Source: SHVZ01 sp041906305
Lineage (GTDB): Bacteria; Pseudomonadota; Alphaproteobacteria; SHVZ01
Length of the DNA stretch: 64,000 nt
Assembly (NCBI GenBank): GCA_041906305.1
Contig: JAYRJL010000002.1
Span: 248,001-312,000 of the forward strand
Direction: 5' to 3'
Every line of letters starts with the position of its first letter. Position 1 is the first letter of the stretch. The notes below the pieces were generated by a model that saw nothing but the letters and a program-made list of their open reading frames with translations, made no database searches and had not been told where the DNA came from. Shown here one piece after another: positions 52,245 to 61,541 of the stretch. Made by a program: the position numbers and the translations under genes.

Positions 52245-53792
52245 CTAGATGATGCCCAGACGACGCCAGACCGGCACCGCCTCGCGCAGCACCAACTCCA
52301 TCTCGACCTTCAGGATGGCGCGGGTCTCGCGCTCGTCCTCGATCGCCTGCCCCTCGCGGCGGAGACGGTCGCCGGTGCGCACCAGCCTGGCCCAGGTGTG
52401 ATCGACGAGCGCCTCGACGGTGGGCTCGGCACGCTCCAGCAGCGCCCCGCAAGCGAAAAGCTCGAAGATGGTCAGATGCAGCCCGGTACGGGCAGCCGGG
52501 GAAGCCAATGCCTTCGCCGCGATGCCGGGCGAGAAGTCGACATGATCGATCATCATGCGATTGTATTGGCGGCAGGCGATCTCGGCTTTTGGACGCGATC
52601 CTGCGATCGGAAGCGCCTGGCCCGAGCCGACCAACATGCCGGCGATCTCGAGCGCCTTCGGCTCCTCACGGCTGCGGATGCCGGGAAGCTTGATGAGCTC
52701 CCCGAGCGACATAGACTCCTTCGACAGGGCGTCGAACACCGGTCCGTAGAGACCGGGCTCCAGCTCCGCCTTGCCGATCGGCACCGTTATCTCGCGCCTG
52801 ATCCCGGACGGGCCGACCACGAGCGCAAGGCTCACATCGTTCAATCGCGCGTCGCGACGGCGTGCATCCAACCGGCGGGCACCGCGCATGTAGAGGTCTC
52901 GGCGGAAGGCACGGACGCCGAGGAAGTCGCGCAGCATCTCGCGCATCACAGGGTCGGCGATGCCGGTGAGCACCTCGCGCTGCTCGGCGGTCAGGCTGAG
53001 CTCGGCATAGTTGTCGAGGATGGTGCCGTTGGCGACGAAGGCGAGCTTGGCCTCGGCGAGGCCGCGGGCGACGTCGGCGTGATAAAGCGGCCGCCAATGA
53101 CCGTTCAGGTACTCGTGCGCGAGATAGCTGAGATTGCCCTTCTCCAGCTCCTTCCGGAGCCTGGGCAGGACCTCGGGATCGCCGAGGCCCGGCGCGCCCA
53201 CCACCCGCAGCTTCTCGGCGAAGGCGATCGCCTCGGCGATGCCGCGCTCGCTGCCGATGCCGGTCAGCCGCGAGTGTTCGAGGAACAGGCGCTGGAACGG
53301 CGCCACGGCGTTCCAGCCGGGCATCACGTTGTAGCTGACGTAAGCCAGGCCGCCCGGCTTCAGCCGTGCCGACAGCAGGGCCACGATCGCGCGACGGCTC
53401 GCGTCGCTTACCCAGGAGTAGATGCCGTGGAGGGCGACGTAATCGAACTCGGGCAGCGACGACGGATCCGCTGCCAGCGTCTCGAAGGAAGCCTCAATGA
53501 ACGTGACGTTGGCGAGGCCCGCCAGCCTCGCGAGCTCGCGTGCCCGCGCGATATGAGCCGGATTGAAGTCGATGCCGATGAAGACGCCGTCCGGGTTGGC
53601 TGCCGCCAGCAGGAGGCAGGTCGTCCCCTGCCCGCAGCCCAGATCGCAATAGGTCCAGCCCGTCCCGCGGTCCGGCGGCTGCACGCCGCGGATCAGGCAG
53701 GCGAGGTCCATGAAGGCCGGCGACTGCTCGCGATAGAATCCCGGCAGGTACTCGATGTCGGCGACGTAGCCGTCGGTCCAGTCGGCGCTCAT
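52245..53792 (-). CDS. SAM-dependent methyltransferase with regulatory domain
   Basis: A 515-aa protein. The N-terminal class I methyltransferase domain has motif I CDLGCGQGTT (49-58), FIGIDFNPAHI and FDYVALHGIYSWVSDASR. The middle (about 215-310) matches the methyltransferase regulatory domain type (LSYLAHEYLNGHWRPLYHADVARG), followed by a C-terminal winged or helical module. ATG 53792 overlaps the tssG stop, and ppkA begins 9 bp after this stop, so it is embedded in the T6SS operon. Target unknown. Confidence 0.9.
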   Translation of the reverse strand: MSADWTDGYVADIEYLPGFYREQSPAFMDLACLIRGVQPPDRGTGWTYCDLGCGQGTTCLLLAAANPDGVFIGIDFNPAHIARARELARLAGLANVTFIEASFETLAADPSSLPEFDYVALHGIYSWVSDASRRAIVALLSARLKPGGLAYVSYNVMPGWNAVAPFQRLFLEHSRLTGIGSERGIAEAIAFAEKLRVVGAPGLGDPEVLPRLRKELEKGNLSYLAHEYLNGHWRPLYHADVARGLAEAKLAFVANGTILDNYAELSLTAEQREVLTGIADPVMREMLRDFLGVRAFRRDLYMRGARRLDARRRDARLNDVSLALVVGPSGIRREITVPIGKAELEPGLYGPVFDALSKESMSLGELIKLPGIRSREEPKALEIAGMLVGSGQALPIAGSRPKAEIACRQYNRMMIDHVDFSPGIAAKALASPAARTGLHLTIFELFACGALLERAEPTVEALVDHTWARLVRTGDRLRREGQAIEDERETRAILKVEMELVLREAVPVWRRLGII

Positions 53793-54865
53793 GCGGCCTT
53801 CTTCGTCTGCGGAGGCGCCGGCGCGAAGACCGCGTCGGTGACGAGGCCTTCCTTCGGCCGTCCGAGCCAGGTGTTCCAGCCGAGACGCGGGCTCTCGGGC
53901 TCCGGCTTGCCGAGACGCAGGTCCGGCGCCTCGGCGCCGGCGATGATCACCTGGAGGACGAACGACGCCTGCATGCCGGCATAGAGGCGTGCGGTGTCGA
54001 CGACGATGCGGGCGCGTTCGCCGTCGGGAAGCAGCTGGCGGAAGACCTTCGGCCCTACGGGACCAATGACCAGGCGCACGCCGCCCTGCACGTCCCAGAC
54101 GCGGCCGCCGAGCACGCAGTCGACGCCGAGCCGCGCATGGCCGGGTGCCGACGGTCGCGGTCTCTTGAGACGCGAGAGATCCGCGTCCTCGAGCCGGATC
54201 CAGCGGCCCTGGAACTGGCGCACCTCGACCGGCTCGCCCTGCAGGCTTTCGAGCACCGTCTGGAGTCCTTCGGCAGGCCGCGTGCCCCGTGCGAAGTGGC
54301 CGGCGAAGAAGCCGACGAGATGGTCGTCGACCGCGAGGCGTCCCCGCAGGCGACCGGTGCCGAGGCCGGAAAGCGCGAAGACCAGCCGGCTCGGCGGATC
54401 GTCGGCGGCCGGCAGCGCCTGCTCGAGCTGGATCGGCAGCCGGTACTTGGCCCAGGCGCGATGCAGCAGGAGCAGCGAGCGGTGGTTGAGGATATCGAGG
54501 AAGCCGCGCAGCGCCGTCGACTTGGCGCGCACGGTCTGCATGAGCAGCTCGGAATAGAGCGGCGGCAGCGCCGCACCGGCTCCCGCCAAGCCCATGAAGC
54601 CGACCTCGACATGCGCCGGCCCCTTCTCGGGCGCCTGCACCGCACCGACCTCGGTCGGCTGGAAGGCCAGACTCGGCGTCGCATGGAAGCGGACCGGATC
54701 GCGGTGATGCGGGTCGTGGATGGTGACGTCGACATCGTCCACGCCGTCGACCCGCCGTCGCCAGCGTCGGAGCAGGCGGCCGACCTGGAAGAACGCGAAG
54801 CGCCTTGGATCGCGGACGAGCTCCGCGATCAGAGAAGGTGGCGATTTCCGGAGCGGGCCGGCCAT
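53789..54865 (-). CDS. tssG: Type VI secretion baseplate protein TssG (ImpH)
   Basis: A 358-aa baseplate wedge protein: SPPSLIAELVRDPRRFAFFQVGRLL at the N-terminus, VDVTIHDPHHRDPVRFHATPSLAFQPTEVG and VGFMGLAGAGAALPPLYSELL. It assembles with TssF (TssF2-TssG) and TssE. The ATG at 54865 overlaps the tssF 3' end by 37 bp; this start fits the family better than the longer frame. Confidence 0.94.
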   Translation of the reverse strand: MAGPLRKSPPSLIAELVRDPRRFAFFQVGRLLRRWRRRVDGVDDVDVTIHDPHHRDPVRFHATPSLAFQPTEVGAVQAPEKGPAHVEVGFMGLAGAGAALPPLYSELLMQTVRAKSTALRGFLDILNHRSLLLLHRAWAKYRLPIQLEQALPAADDPPSRLVFALSGLGTGRLRGRLAVDDHLVGFFAGHFARGTRPAEGLQTVLESLQGEPVEVRQFQGRWIRLEDADLSRLKRPRPSAPGHARLGVDCVLGGRVWDVQGGVRLVIGPVGPKVFRQLLPDGERARIVVDTARLYAGMQASFVLQVIIAGAEAPDLRLGKPEPESPRLGWNTWLGRPKEGLVTDAVFAPAPPQTKKAA

Positions 54866-56634
54866 TTGCGCAAGTACCCCTGGCGACCGCGGAGCCTGAC
54901 CGCGAGACGCGTGAAGCTGTTGATCGTCGTGTAGGCACCGAGAAAGCGCTCGAGCACCGAGCAAAAGAGGAAAAGCCCCTGGCCGACGAAGCGGCTTTCG
55001 TCGAGCTCGACGGTGATGTCGTTGCCCTGCGCGACCGCCCCCCAGTGCCGAGAGGCGACACGGGCGGCTGCCGGCCTAGTCTCGACCGAGAGAATGCCTT
55101 CCAGCATCGCGCGCGTCTCGCCCGAGTCCCTGAGATCGTAGAGCATCAGGATCTCGCGGAGCGCCGCCGCCCCCTCCTCGCCCGCGACCAGCGAGAGGTG
55201 ATTGAGCGACAGATGCGACAGCAGGCGCCAGCGATACTGGCCGCGCGCCGTCATGCGGATCGGCACGGTCGGCGGCGTCAGGCAGGCGATACGCTTGACC
55301 GCCGAGCCGCCCCCCGCGAGCGTCAGTCCAGGACGGCCGCCGCCATAGGGCAGCAGGGTCGCAAGGTTGCGGTTGGTACAGAGCACGTCGAGGCTCAGCA
55401 CCTCGTCGGCCGGCGCCGCCGGATCGAAATCAGAGTCGACGAGCGTGAGAAACAGCTCGCTTCCCTTGTCGCGGCCGGAGCCCGGGCGCCGCGCGGTGAA
55501 CCAGTAGCAGCGCGGACGCTCGGCGCCGTGATGGTCGAGCCCGTACATCGGCAGGACGTTGCGGCTCCGACCGGTGCCGTCGGTCGAGCGCACGGAGACG
55601 ATCGAATGAACCTCGGTCGTCATCGGCCGCCGGGAGTCGGCGACGATTCGGTACTCCGAGGACGCATGGTCGACCGCGATCGGCTCGGCGCGCAACGGGA
55701 ACAGGTTCGCGACCGGCGCGCAGCCGAGCGCGATCGCCTCGGCGGTGACGCTGCGCTCGAGCTCGGGGAAGGTCTTGTCGAAGTAGAGGAAGAGGTCGAG
55801 CTTGCCGCCCGCGGCCTTCGCCTCGTCGATGCCCTCCACGGTGAAGTAGAGGTGCTTCTCCGCGAAAGCGAAGTACTCGGTGAGCAGCCCGTAGGCCGAG
55901 AGCGTCCGCTTCGGATATGGCAGCAAGGCCTCGTCGGGCTCGAAGCCGACCGGCTTGATGCAGGCGGGATCGAGGATCACCGGGTTGCGGTCGGCCGGCG
56001 ACTCCGCCAGCGCGACCGAAAGTGTGTGGTTGAAGATCAGCTCATAGAGCTGATGGGCGGCGACGCCGCGCAGGAAAAATCGGAGATCCTTGATGCCGAG
56101 CTGTCCGATCTTCTTGTCGGCCGCCAGCGCCTTCAGCGAGATTCGAAGGCAGGCAGCCGCACCGGAGGCAGCCGGGTTAGGCGGAGCGGTCAGCGGCCGA
56201 CCGGCGAGCGCCACGGTATCGATGTCGATCGGCCAGAGGGCCGTCGGATAGCAGGTGCGGAAGCGGCAGCTCTCGCCGTTCAGCGACTCGCTGTCGAGTT
56301 CGGTCCCGGCCGGCAGGACGTGGCTACCGTCGAGGTCCGGCACGGGTTGGAACTGGACGGTCGCGAACGACGGGATCGGCGCCAGATAGTGAGGGTAAAG
56401 CGTGTCGAGAAGACCCGAGGTCAGTTCCGGGAAGTCGTCGTCGAGGCGAAGCTGGACCCGGGCATTGAGGAACGCGACTGCCTCGATCAGGCGCTCGACA
56501 TGCGGGTCCTCGATCGCGTCCGCGGTGACCCGGAGCCGGCCCGCGACCTTCGGGTGCGCCTCCGCGAATTCGGCCGCCAGCCGCCGGACCGCGTCGAGCT
56601 CGCGATTATAGAGGGCGAGAAGATCCTCGCTCAC
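54829..56634 (-). CDS. tssF: Type VI secretion baseplate protein TssF (ImpG)
   Basis: A 601-aa baseplate wedge protein beginning MSEDLLALYNRELDAVRRLA, followed by EFAEAHPKVAGRLRV and DDFPELTSGLLDTLYPHYLAPIPS. These are the standard TssF landmarks, and length equals the family norm. The GTG start at 56634 overlaps the tssE stop (GTGA); the longer upstream frame crosses tssE and is not used. Confidence 0.95.
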   Translation of the reverse strand: MSEDLLALYNRELDAVRRLAAEFAEAHPKVAGRLRVTADAIEDPHVERLIEAVAFLNARVQLRLDDDFPELTSGLLDTLYPHYLAPIPSFATVQFQPVPDLDGSHVLPAGTELDSESLNGESCRFRTCYPTALWPIDIDTVALAGRPLTAPPNPAASGAAACLRISLKALAADKKIGQLGIKDLRFFLRGVAAHQLYELIFNHTLSVALAESPADRNPVILDPACIKPVGFEPDEALLPYPKRTLSAYGLLTEYFAFAEKHLYFTVEGIDEAKAAGGKLDLFLYFDKTFPELERSVTAEAIALGCAPVANLFPLRAEPIAVDHASSEYRIVADSRRPMTTEVHSIVSVRSTDGTGRSRNVLPMYGLDHHGAERPRCYWFTARRPGSGRDKGSELFLTLVDSDFDPAAPADEVLSLDVLCTNRNLATLLPYGGGRPGLTLAGGGSAVKRIACLTPPTVPIRMTARGQYRWRLLSHLSLNHLSLVAGEEGAAALREILMLYDLRDSGETRAMLEGILSVETRPAAARVASRHWGAVAQGNDITVELDESRFVGQGLFLFCSVLERFLGAYTTINSFTRLAVRLRGRQGYLRKWPARSGNRHLL

Positions 56635-57128
56635 GCGCGCGCCTCGTTCACCTTGAAGTGCTGCGTCGACGGCTCGACCATCGAGTTGAAGATCAGCGAC
56701 TGCGGCACCGGATCGGCATGCATCATCGCCTCGATGCGGAGCCCGAGCCGGCGGTTGACGTCGTCGGTCCCCTCCTCCAGCGCCACGCTGAAATTCTGGA
56801 AGCGCGGCTCGAAGGTGCGGATCGCGGTCTCGACCGAGGCTCGGAACCTCTCGCGCTCGGCCGCGTCGGCGACGTGCTGCCCGGAAACGTCGCCGACGCC
56901 GTAGCTGACGACCGAGCGATCGAGATCTTGCAGCTTCGAAGGCCATTCGAGCGCGGCCCGGCGCGTATTCAGCAGCGCTTCGAGATCGCGGCGGACCGCC
57001 TCGCGCAGCTGAGCCATGCTCTCGCTGAACGAGACGGTCGGATCGGTCGCGTCCGTCGGGTGAAGGTCCACCAGACGATCGAGCAGCGATCCTTGCGCTG
57101 CGACGTCGCGGGCGCTTCTGCCGGTCAC
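56631..57128 (-). CDS. tssE: Type VI secretion baseplate protein TssE (gp25-like)
   Basis: A 165-aa protein of the phage gp25 family: SLLDRLVDL near the start, SMAQLREAVRRDLEALLNTRR, the gp25 core SVVSYGVGDVS and FEPRFQNFSVAL. It nucleates sheath assembly at the baseplate. The GTG start at 57128 follows GGAGGAAATGGC. It lies 12 bp after tagJ. Confidence 0.94.
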   Translation of the reverse strand: MTGRSARDVAAQGSLLDRLVDLHPTDATDPTVSFSESMAQLREAVRRDLEALLNTRRAALEWPSKLQDLDRSVVSYGVGDVSGQHVADAAERERFRASVETAIRTFEPRFQNFSVALEEGTDDVNRRLGLRIEAMMHADPVPQSLIFNSMVEPSTQHFKVNEARA

Positions 57129-57140
57129 GCCATTTCCTCC

Positions 57141-57941
57141 TTACGCGAGGGGCTCGAACGCAAGCTCGTCGATCTCCATGATCGACTTTAATTCCTCGCC
57201 GACCATGAAGCAGCGCTGACCGACGCCGCGGACCATGCCGGTTCCGTCCTCGAGCCAGTCGGTGGCGCGGCCCATCTTCATCGCGTCGTCATCCGACTTG
57301 TCGCTCTCGGGATAGAGCGCCGGGATGAAGACCTCACCCTGTGGCCCGTCGGTGATCTCGATCTGGCAGCGCCGCCACAGGAGGTCGAGCGTGCTGACCG
57401 GCGCCTCGAAGGAAAGCTCGCGGATCCGCGAGAACGGCACCCAGTAATACTTGCTGGTCGCGGTCAGCACTTCCATGAAGCCGGCCGTGGTATCGTCGGC
57501 GTCGCGCCAGTCGTCGAAGGCGACGTCGTCGCACTTGCCCTTGAAGACGGGGCGCCCCGCCTCGGATGCGGCGATCGCCTTGGCAGCGCCGGCGAGGTCC
57601 CCCTGGCGGCGCAGCACGATCGACTGGAGGGACTGCTTCATCCATTCCGGCGGCTGGTCGATGAACTCGGGCAGGCGGCCTTCGCGCCAGACCTCGCGGC
57701 GCGCAAGCTCGGCGCGAAGCAGATGGCGGACCCAGGCGACCGGCACCGCCGCCTCGGCATTCTGCTGCGAGATGATGTCGAAGGTGCGATCGGCGCGGTC
57801 GATCTCGCCGGCGAAGCACAGCAGCTCGCCAAGGAACGCTCGGCGCTTGGTGTCCGCCGGATTGGCCTTGATCTCGGCGTTCAAGGCCTCGATCGCGGGC
57901 TTGAGCTTTCCCTGGTCGAACAGCTCTTTGGGGCTGGGCAC
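57141..57941 (-). CDS. tagJ: T6SS accessory protein TagJ (ImpE)
   Basis: A 266-aa ImpE/SciE-family protein. The N-terminus is TPR-like (LFDQGKLKPAIEALNAEIKANPADTKRRAFLGELLCF) and the C-terminal domain contains YYWVPFSRIRELSF and PVSTLDLLWRRCQIE. TagJ binds TssB and is linked to sheath handling in systems of this type. The GTG start at 57941 follows GAGGAGTAATCGCCC. Confidence 0.93.
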   Translation of the reverse strand: MPSPKELFDQGKLKPAIEALNAEIKANPADTKRRAFLGELLCFAGEIDRADRTFDIISQQNAEAAVPVAWVRHLLRAELARREVWREGRLPEFIDQPPEWMKQSLQSIVLRRQGDLAGAAKAIAASEAGRPVFKGKCDDVAFDDWRDADDTTAGFMEVLTATSKYYWVPFSRIRELSFEAPVSTLDLLWRRCQIEITDGPQGEVFIPALYPESDKSDDDAMKMGRATDWLEDGTGMVRGVGQRCFMVGEELKSIMEIDELAFEPLA

Positions 57942-57954
57942 GGGCGATTACTCC

Positions 57955-59421
57955 TCAGGTCGATTGGGGAACGACCAGTTCGGTGGTCAGGCTGAACGCG
58001 GATTCGACGAGATCGAGCTGGAAGTGCGGGCGGAGCTGGATCAGGCACTGGTACACGCCGGGCTTGCCGGGTGTCTCCTTCACCTGAACCGACGCCTCGC
58101 GCAACGGATATCTGGCCTTCATCTCCATGCTCGCCGCCTCGTTGCCGAGCGAGAATCCCATCAGCCACTTGTGCAGCCGGTCCTCGATCTCCTCGGGCGT
58201 GATCATCGAGCCGACCGCGTCGCGGACCATGACCTTGAGGTGATGGGCGAAACGGCTGACGCACAACATGTATTGCAGCATGGTCGAGAGCTTGGCCGAG
58301 GCATTGGCGTCGGCCTTCTCGTACAGCCGGGCCCGTTGGATCGACTGGTTCGAGTAGAAGACGAGATCGCTGCGGAAGCGGCACGGGTTGAGGGCGATGA
58401 AGCCCAGCTCCGCAAGCACACGGTCCTGGGTCTCGGTCAGCATCACCTCGGCCGAGGACTGGCCGGGATTGCCCGAGCCCTCGGCATCGAAGCGGCGGGT
58501 CGGAAGGTCGGAGACGAGGCCGCCGCCGGTCCCGTCCGAGTGCAGCCCCCTTATGTCGGCGAACCAGCGGTAATCGCCGAAGGCGCGGATGACGACCGAG
58601 GCGAACGCGAAGACGCCGCTGCCCCAGAGATGGTCTTCGTGGTCGATGACCTCTTCGCGATAGCGGAATCCCAGCGCCCGCTGCGGCTCGTCGCCATAGG
58701 GCGTGCGCATCAGTACGCGCGGGAGTACGACACCCAGGAAGCGCGACTCCTCCATCGCCTGGAGCTGATGCCAGCGGGCGTAGTCGGGGTGGCGGAAGGG
58801 CGAGGCGAGATCGATCGGCTGGCCGAGATCGGACCAGGAGTCGAGACCGAGGAGGACGGGCGTGGATCCCACGACCAGCGGCGCGAAGGCGGCCGCGGCG
58901 ATCACCGCGAGACCGCGGAGCGCGCTGACGTCGTCGGTATTATGGCCCGGCGTGCGCCGGTGCTGCACGTCGTAGACGCCGATCAGAAGGCCGTAGGGCC
59001 GGCCGCCGGCGGTGCCGAACTCGTCCTCGTAGACCTTCTCGAACATCGCGCTCTGGTCGAACTCGACCGCGCGCTCCTGGTCGCGGCAGACCTCGGCCCA
59101 GCTCGCCTGCAGGACGCGGATGACGACGCCGTCGGTATTGGCCGCCTGGCTGGTCAGGTACTCGAGGCCCCGCCACGCCGCCTCGAGCCGCTGGAACTGC
59201 GGATGATGCAGGATCGCGTCGACCTGCTCGGCGATCAGAGTGTCGATCAGCGCGATGTCGCGGTCGACGACGTCGCGGAGCGAGGCACCTCCCCGCTCCG
59301 CGATGCGACGCAGGCCTTCAGGCCCGAACCAGTCGGCGAGAGACTCCAGCAGACCTCCGACGGCCGAAGACGGCGGCGCCTTTGCCACCGTCTGATCGAC
59401 CGCCTCCTCCGGCGCGAGCAT
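57955..59421 (-). CDS. impD: Second TssC-family protein (ImpD)
   Basis: A 488-aa TssC/VipB-type protein, paralogous to the tssC product encoded just upstream. Shared landmarks are HPQFQRLEAAWRGLEYL, FDQSAMFEKVYEDEFGTAGGRPYG and SRFAHHLKVMVRDAVGSM, and it ends QLRPHFQLDLVESAFSLTTELVV. The imp locus of Rhizobium also has two such genes, impC and impD. It may form a distinct sheath segment or interact with TagJ; the exact role is not settled. Confidence 0.92.
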   Translation of the reverse strand: MLAPEEAVDQTVAKAPPSSAVGGLLESLADWFGPEGLRRIAERGGASLRDVVDRDIALIDTLIAEQVDAILHHPQFQRLEAAWRGLEYLTSQAANTDGVVIRVLQASWAEVCRDQERAVEFDQSAMFEKVYEDEFGTAGGRPYGLLIGVYDVQHRRTPGHNTDDVSALRGLAVIAAAAFAPLVVGSTPVLLGLDSWSDLGQPIDLASPFRHPDYARWHQLQAMEESRFLGVVLPRVLMRTPYGDEPQRALGFRYREEVIDHEDHLWGSGVFAFASVVIRAFGDYRWFADIRGLHSDGTGGGLVSDLPTRRFDAEGSGNPGQSSAEVMLTETQDRVLAELGFIALNPCRFRSDLVFYSNQSIQRARLYEKADANASAKLSTMLQYMLCVSRFAHHLKVMVRDAVGSMITPEEIEDRLHKWLMGFSLGNEAASMEMKARYPLREASVQVKETPGKPGVYQCLIQLRPHFQLDLVESAFSLTTELVVPQST

Positions 59422-59441
59422 CGGAGGTCACGACGTGCCGG

Positions 59442-60932
59442 TCACCCCATCTTCGGGATGCGGGCGACCATGCGCATGGAGGTGGTGAGCTCCTCCATCT
59501 GCAGCCACGGACGCATGTAGGCGACCGCCTGGTAGGAGCCCGGCGCGCCGGGAACTTCCTTCACCGAGACGGCGGCCTCGGCCAGCGGATACTGCGCCTT
59601 CATCTCGGCCGACGCCTGGGCGTTGCCGTTGACGTACTGCGAGATCCAGCGGTTCAGCCAGACTTCGCAGTCCGAGGCCTCCATGAACGAGCCGATCTTG
59701 TCGCGCGCCAGGACCTTCAGGTAATGCGCGAAGCGCGACGAGGCCATCATGTAGGGCAGGCGCGCCGAGATCGCCGCATTGGCGGTCGCGTCGGGCGAGT
59801 CGTACTTCTTCGGCTTCTGCGTGGTCTGCGCGCCGAAGAACACCGCGTAGTCGGTGCCCTTGTAGTGGCAGAGCGGCAGGAAGCCGAGCTTGGAGAGCTC
59901 GGCCTCGCGGCGATCGGTGATGCCGATCTCGGTCGGGCACTTCTGGTCGATGTCGCCGTCGTCGCTGGTGAAAGTGTAGCTCGGCAGGTTCTCGACCTTG
60001 CCGCCGCCCTCGGCGCCGCGGATCGCGGTGCACCACTTGTACTGCGAGAAGGCGCTGGTCATGCGACCGGCCAGGACGTAGGCGGCGTTGGACCAGCAGA
60101 ACTCCTCGTGCTGCATCGGGCGGGTTGCGCCCTTGGCGTCGGTAGGAGCCTCCTCGAAGGCGAACTCCTCGATCGTCTTGGTCTTGGAGCCATAGGGCAG
60201 ACGGCCGAGCACGCGGGGCATTGCCAGCGTGACGAAGCGCGAGTCCTCGCTGTCGCGGAAGCTCCGCCACTTGGCGTATTCCGCCGACTCGAAGATCTTC
60301 TCCATGTCGCGCGGCTTGGAGAGCTCGGTGTAGTCCTTCATGCCGAACATGCCGGGGCCGGCCGCGGTGACGAAGGGCGCGAACGAGGCCGCCGCGACCT
60401 GCGACATGCCGGTCAGCAGCTCAATGTCCTCGGGATGGTTGGTGAACTCGTAGTCGCCGACCAGCGCGCCGTAGGGCTCGCCGCCGGGAGTGCCGAATTC
60501 CTCTTCGTAGAGCTTCTTGAAGATCTGGCTCTGGTCGAACTCGGCCGCCTTCGAGATGTCCTTGTAGAGGTCCTTCTTCGAGACGTTCATCATCCGGATC
60601 TTCAGCGACGATCCGGTCTCCGAGTTCATCACCAGGTAGTGCAGGCCGCGCCAGGAGCCCTCGAGCTTCTGGAAGTCGGCGTTGTGCAGGATCGCCGAGA
60701 GCTGCTTCGACATCTTCTCGTCGATCGCCGCGATCGCCTTGTTCAGCGTGACCGAGAGGTTCTTGCTGAACGTGACGGTGCCGGACAGCGCCTCGGTGGT
60801 CAGCGCCTTGATCAGCTCCTGCGCGCGGTCGCGCTCGGTCTGCTTGGTGGCGCCGATCGCCTGGTCGAGCAGGCTGAGGCCTTCCGCGGTTGCGGCTTCG
60901 CCACCCTTCTGGGCTTCGGTCTGGGTCGACAT
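59442..60932 (-). CDS. tssC: Type VI secretion sheath large subunit TssC (ImpC/VipB)
   Basis: A 496-aa large sheath subunit: LHNADFQKLEGSWRGLHYLV, FDQSQIFKKLYEEEFGTPGGEPYG, LPRVL-type text AMPRVLGRLPYGSKT, and SRFAHYLKVLARDKIGSFM. The C-terminus LQMEELTTSMRMVARIPKMG is canonical. The ATG at 60932 directly abuts the tssB stop (TAG at 60935-60933). It copolymerises with TssB to form the contractile sheath. Confidence 0.96.
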   Translation of the reverse strand: MSTQTEAQKGGEAATAEGLSLLDQAIGATKQTERDRAQELIKALTTEALSGTVTFSKNLSVTLNKAIAAIDEKMSKQLSAILHNADFQKLEGSWRGLHYLVMNSETGSSLKIRMMNVSKKDLYKDISKAAEFDQSQIFKKLYEEEFGTPGGEPYGALVGDYEFTNHPEDIELLTGMSQVAAASFAPFVTAAGPGMFGMKDYTELSKPRDMEKIFESAEYAKWRSFRDSEDSRFVTLAMPRVLGRLPYGSKTKTIEEFAFEEAPTDAKGATRPMQHEEFCWSNAAYVLAGRMTSAFSQYKWCTAIRGAEGGGKVENLPSYTFTSDDGDIDQKCPTEIGITDRREAELSKLGFLPLCHYKGTDYAVFFGAQTTQKPKKYDSPDATANAAISARLPYMMASSRFAHYLKVLARDKIGSFMEASDCEVWLNRWISQYVNGNAQASAEMKAQYPLAEAAVSVKEVPGAPGSYQAVAYMRPWLQMEELTTSMRMVARIPKMG

Positions 60933-61448
60933 CTACTTGTCCTCCTTCGCCGGCTTCTCGATGCCGAGGTCGGCCGAGAGCTTGTCCAGGTCCTCGGAGT
61001 TCTGCAGGACCTTCTCAAGCAGGTTCTCGAGCTCTTCCGAACGGTCGGCCTTGCCCAGCAGGTCGCGGAGCTTGTTGCGGGTATCCAGCAGCTTCTTCAG
61101 CGGCTCGACCTGATCGACGATGCGGCCCGGCTCGAAGTCCTCCATGGAGTTGAACTTCAGCGAGACGCCCATCTGCGAGCCGTCGCCGGCCAGCGTGTTG
61201 TCGACCTTGATGTTCAGGCCGGGCGTCATGCGGGCCATGACGTCGTTGAAGTTGTCCCGGTCGATCTGAACGAACTTCCGGTCCTTCAGGCCCTTGAGCG
61301 GCTCGGTCGGATGGCCGGAGAAATCGCCCATCACGCCGACGACGAAGGGCAGTTCGCGCTGCTGCAGCGCCCCACCGGTCTCGACTTCGTACGAAATGTG
61401 AACACGCGGCTTGCGAACGCGGTTCAGCTTGCCATGAACGCTGGTCAT
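60933..61448 (-). CDS. tssB: Type VI secretion sheath small subunit TssB (ImpB/VipA)
   Basis: A 171-aa small sheath subunit: RVHISYEVETGGALQQRELPF, VVGVMGDFSGHP, LKDRKFVQIDRDNFNDVM and a C-terminal helical region with KLLDTRNKLRDLLGKAD. ATG 61448 follows GGGAGGGCACCG. It starts a sub-operon after an 86-bp gap that contains a 12-bp direct repeat and possible promoter elements. Confidence 0.95.
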   Translation of the reverse strand: MTSVHGKLNRVRKPRVHISYEVETGGALQQRELPFVVGVMGDFSGHPTEPLKGLKDRKFVQIDRDNFNDVMARMTPGLNIKVDNTLAGDGSQMGVSLKFNSMEDFEPGRIVDQVEPLKKLLDTRNKLRDLLGKADRSEELENLLEKVLQNSEDLDKLSADLGIEKPAKEDK

Positions 61449-61517
61449 CGGTGCCCTCCCATCGGAGCCTGAAAGATATCACAAAATGACGAAAATCAAC
61501 CGCTTCCCCTAGAGGCT

Positions 61518-61541
61518 TCTCCTTAAACCTCTCCTTAAACT
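61518..61541. repeat. Tandem 12-bp direct repeat before tssB
   Basis: TCTCCTTAAACC is followed immediately by TCTCCTTAAACT. On the minus strand this gives two AAGGAGA copies over the stop codon of the upstream gene and into the tssB leader. It may be a simple duplication. Confidence 0.6.

Noticed and set aside
51021..53984. A 987-codon open frame on the plus strand
   Set aside because: It is antisense to ppkA and the methyltransferase gene, has low-complexity Arg/Asp/His-rich text and no recognisable start context or motif.
59382..61472. A 696-codon open frame on the plus strand
   Set aside because: It is the antisense shadow of tssC and tssB, both certain genes.
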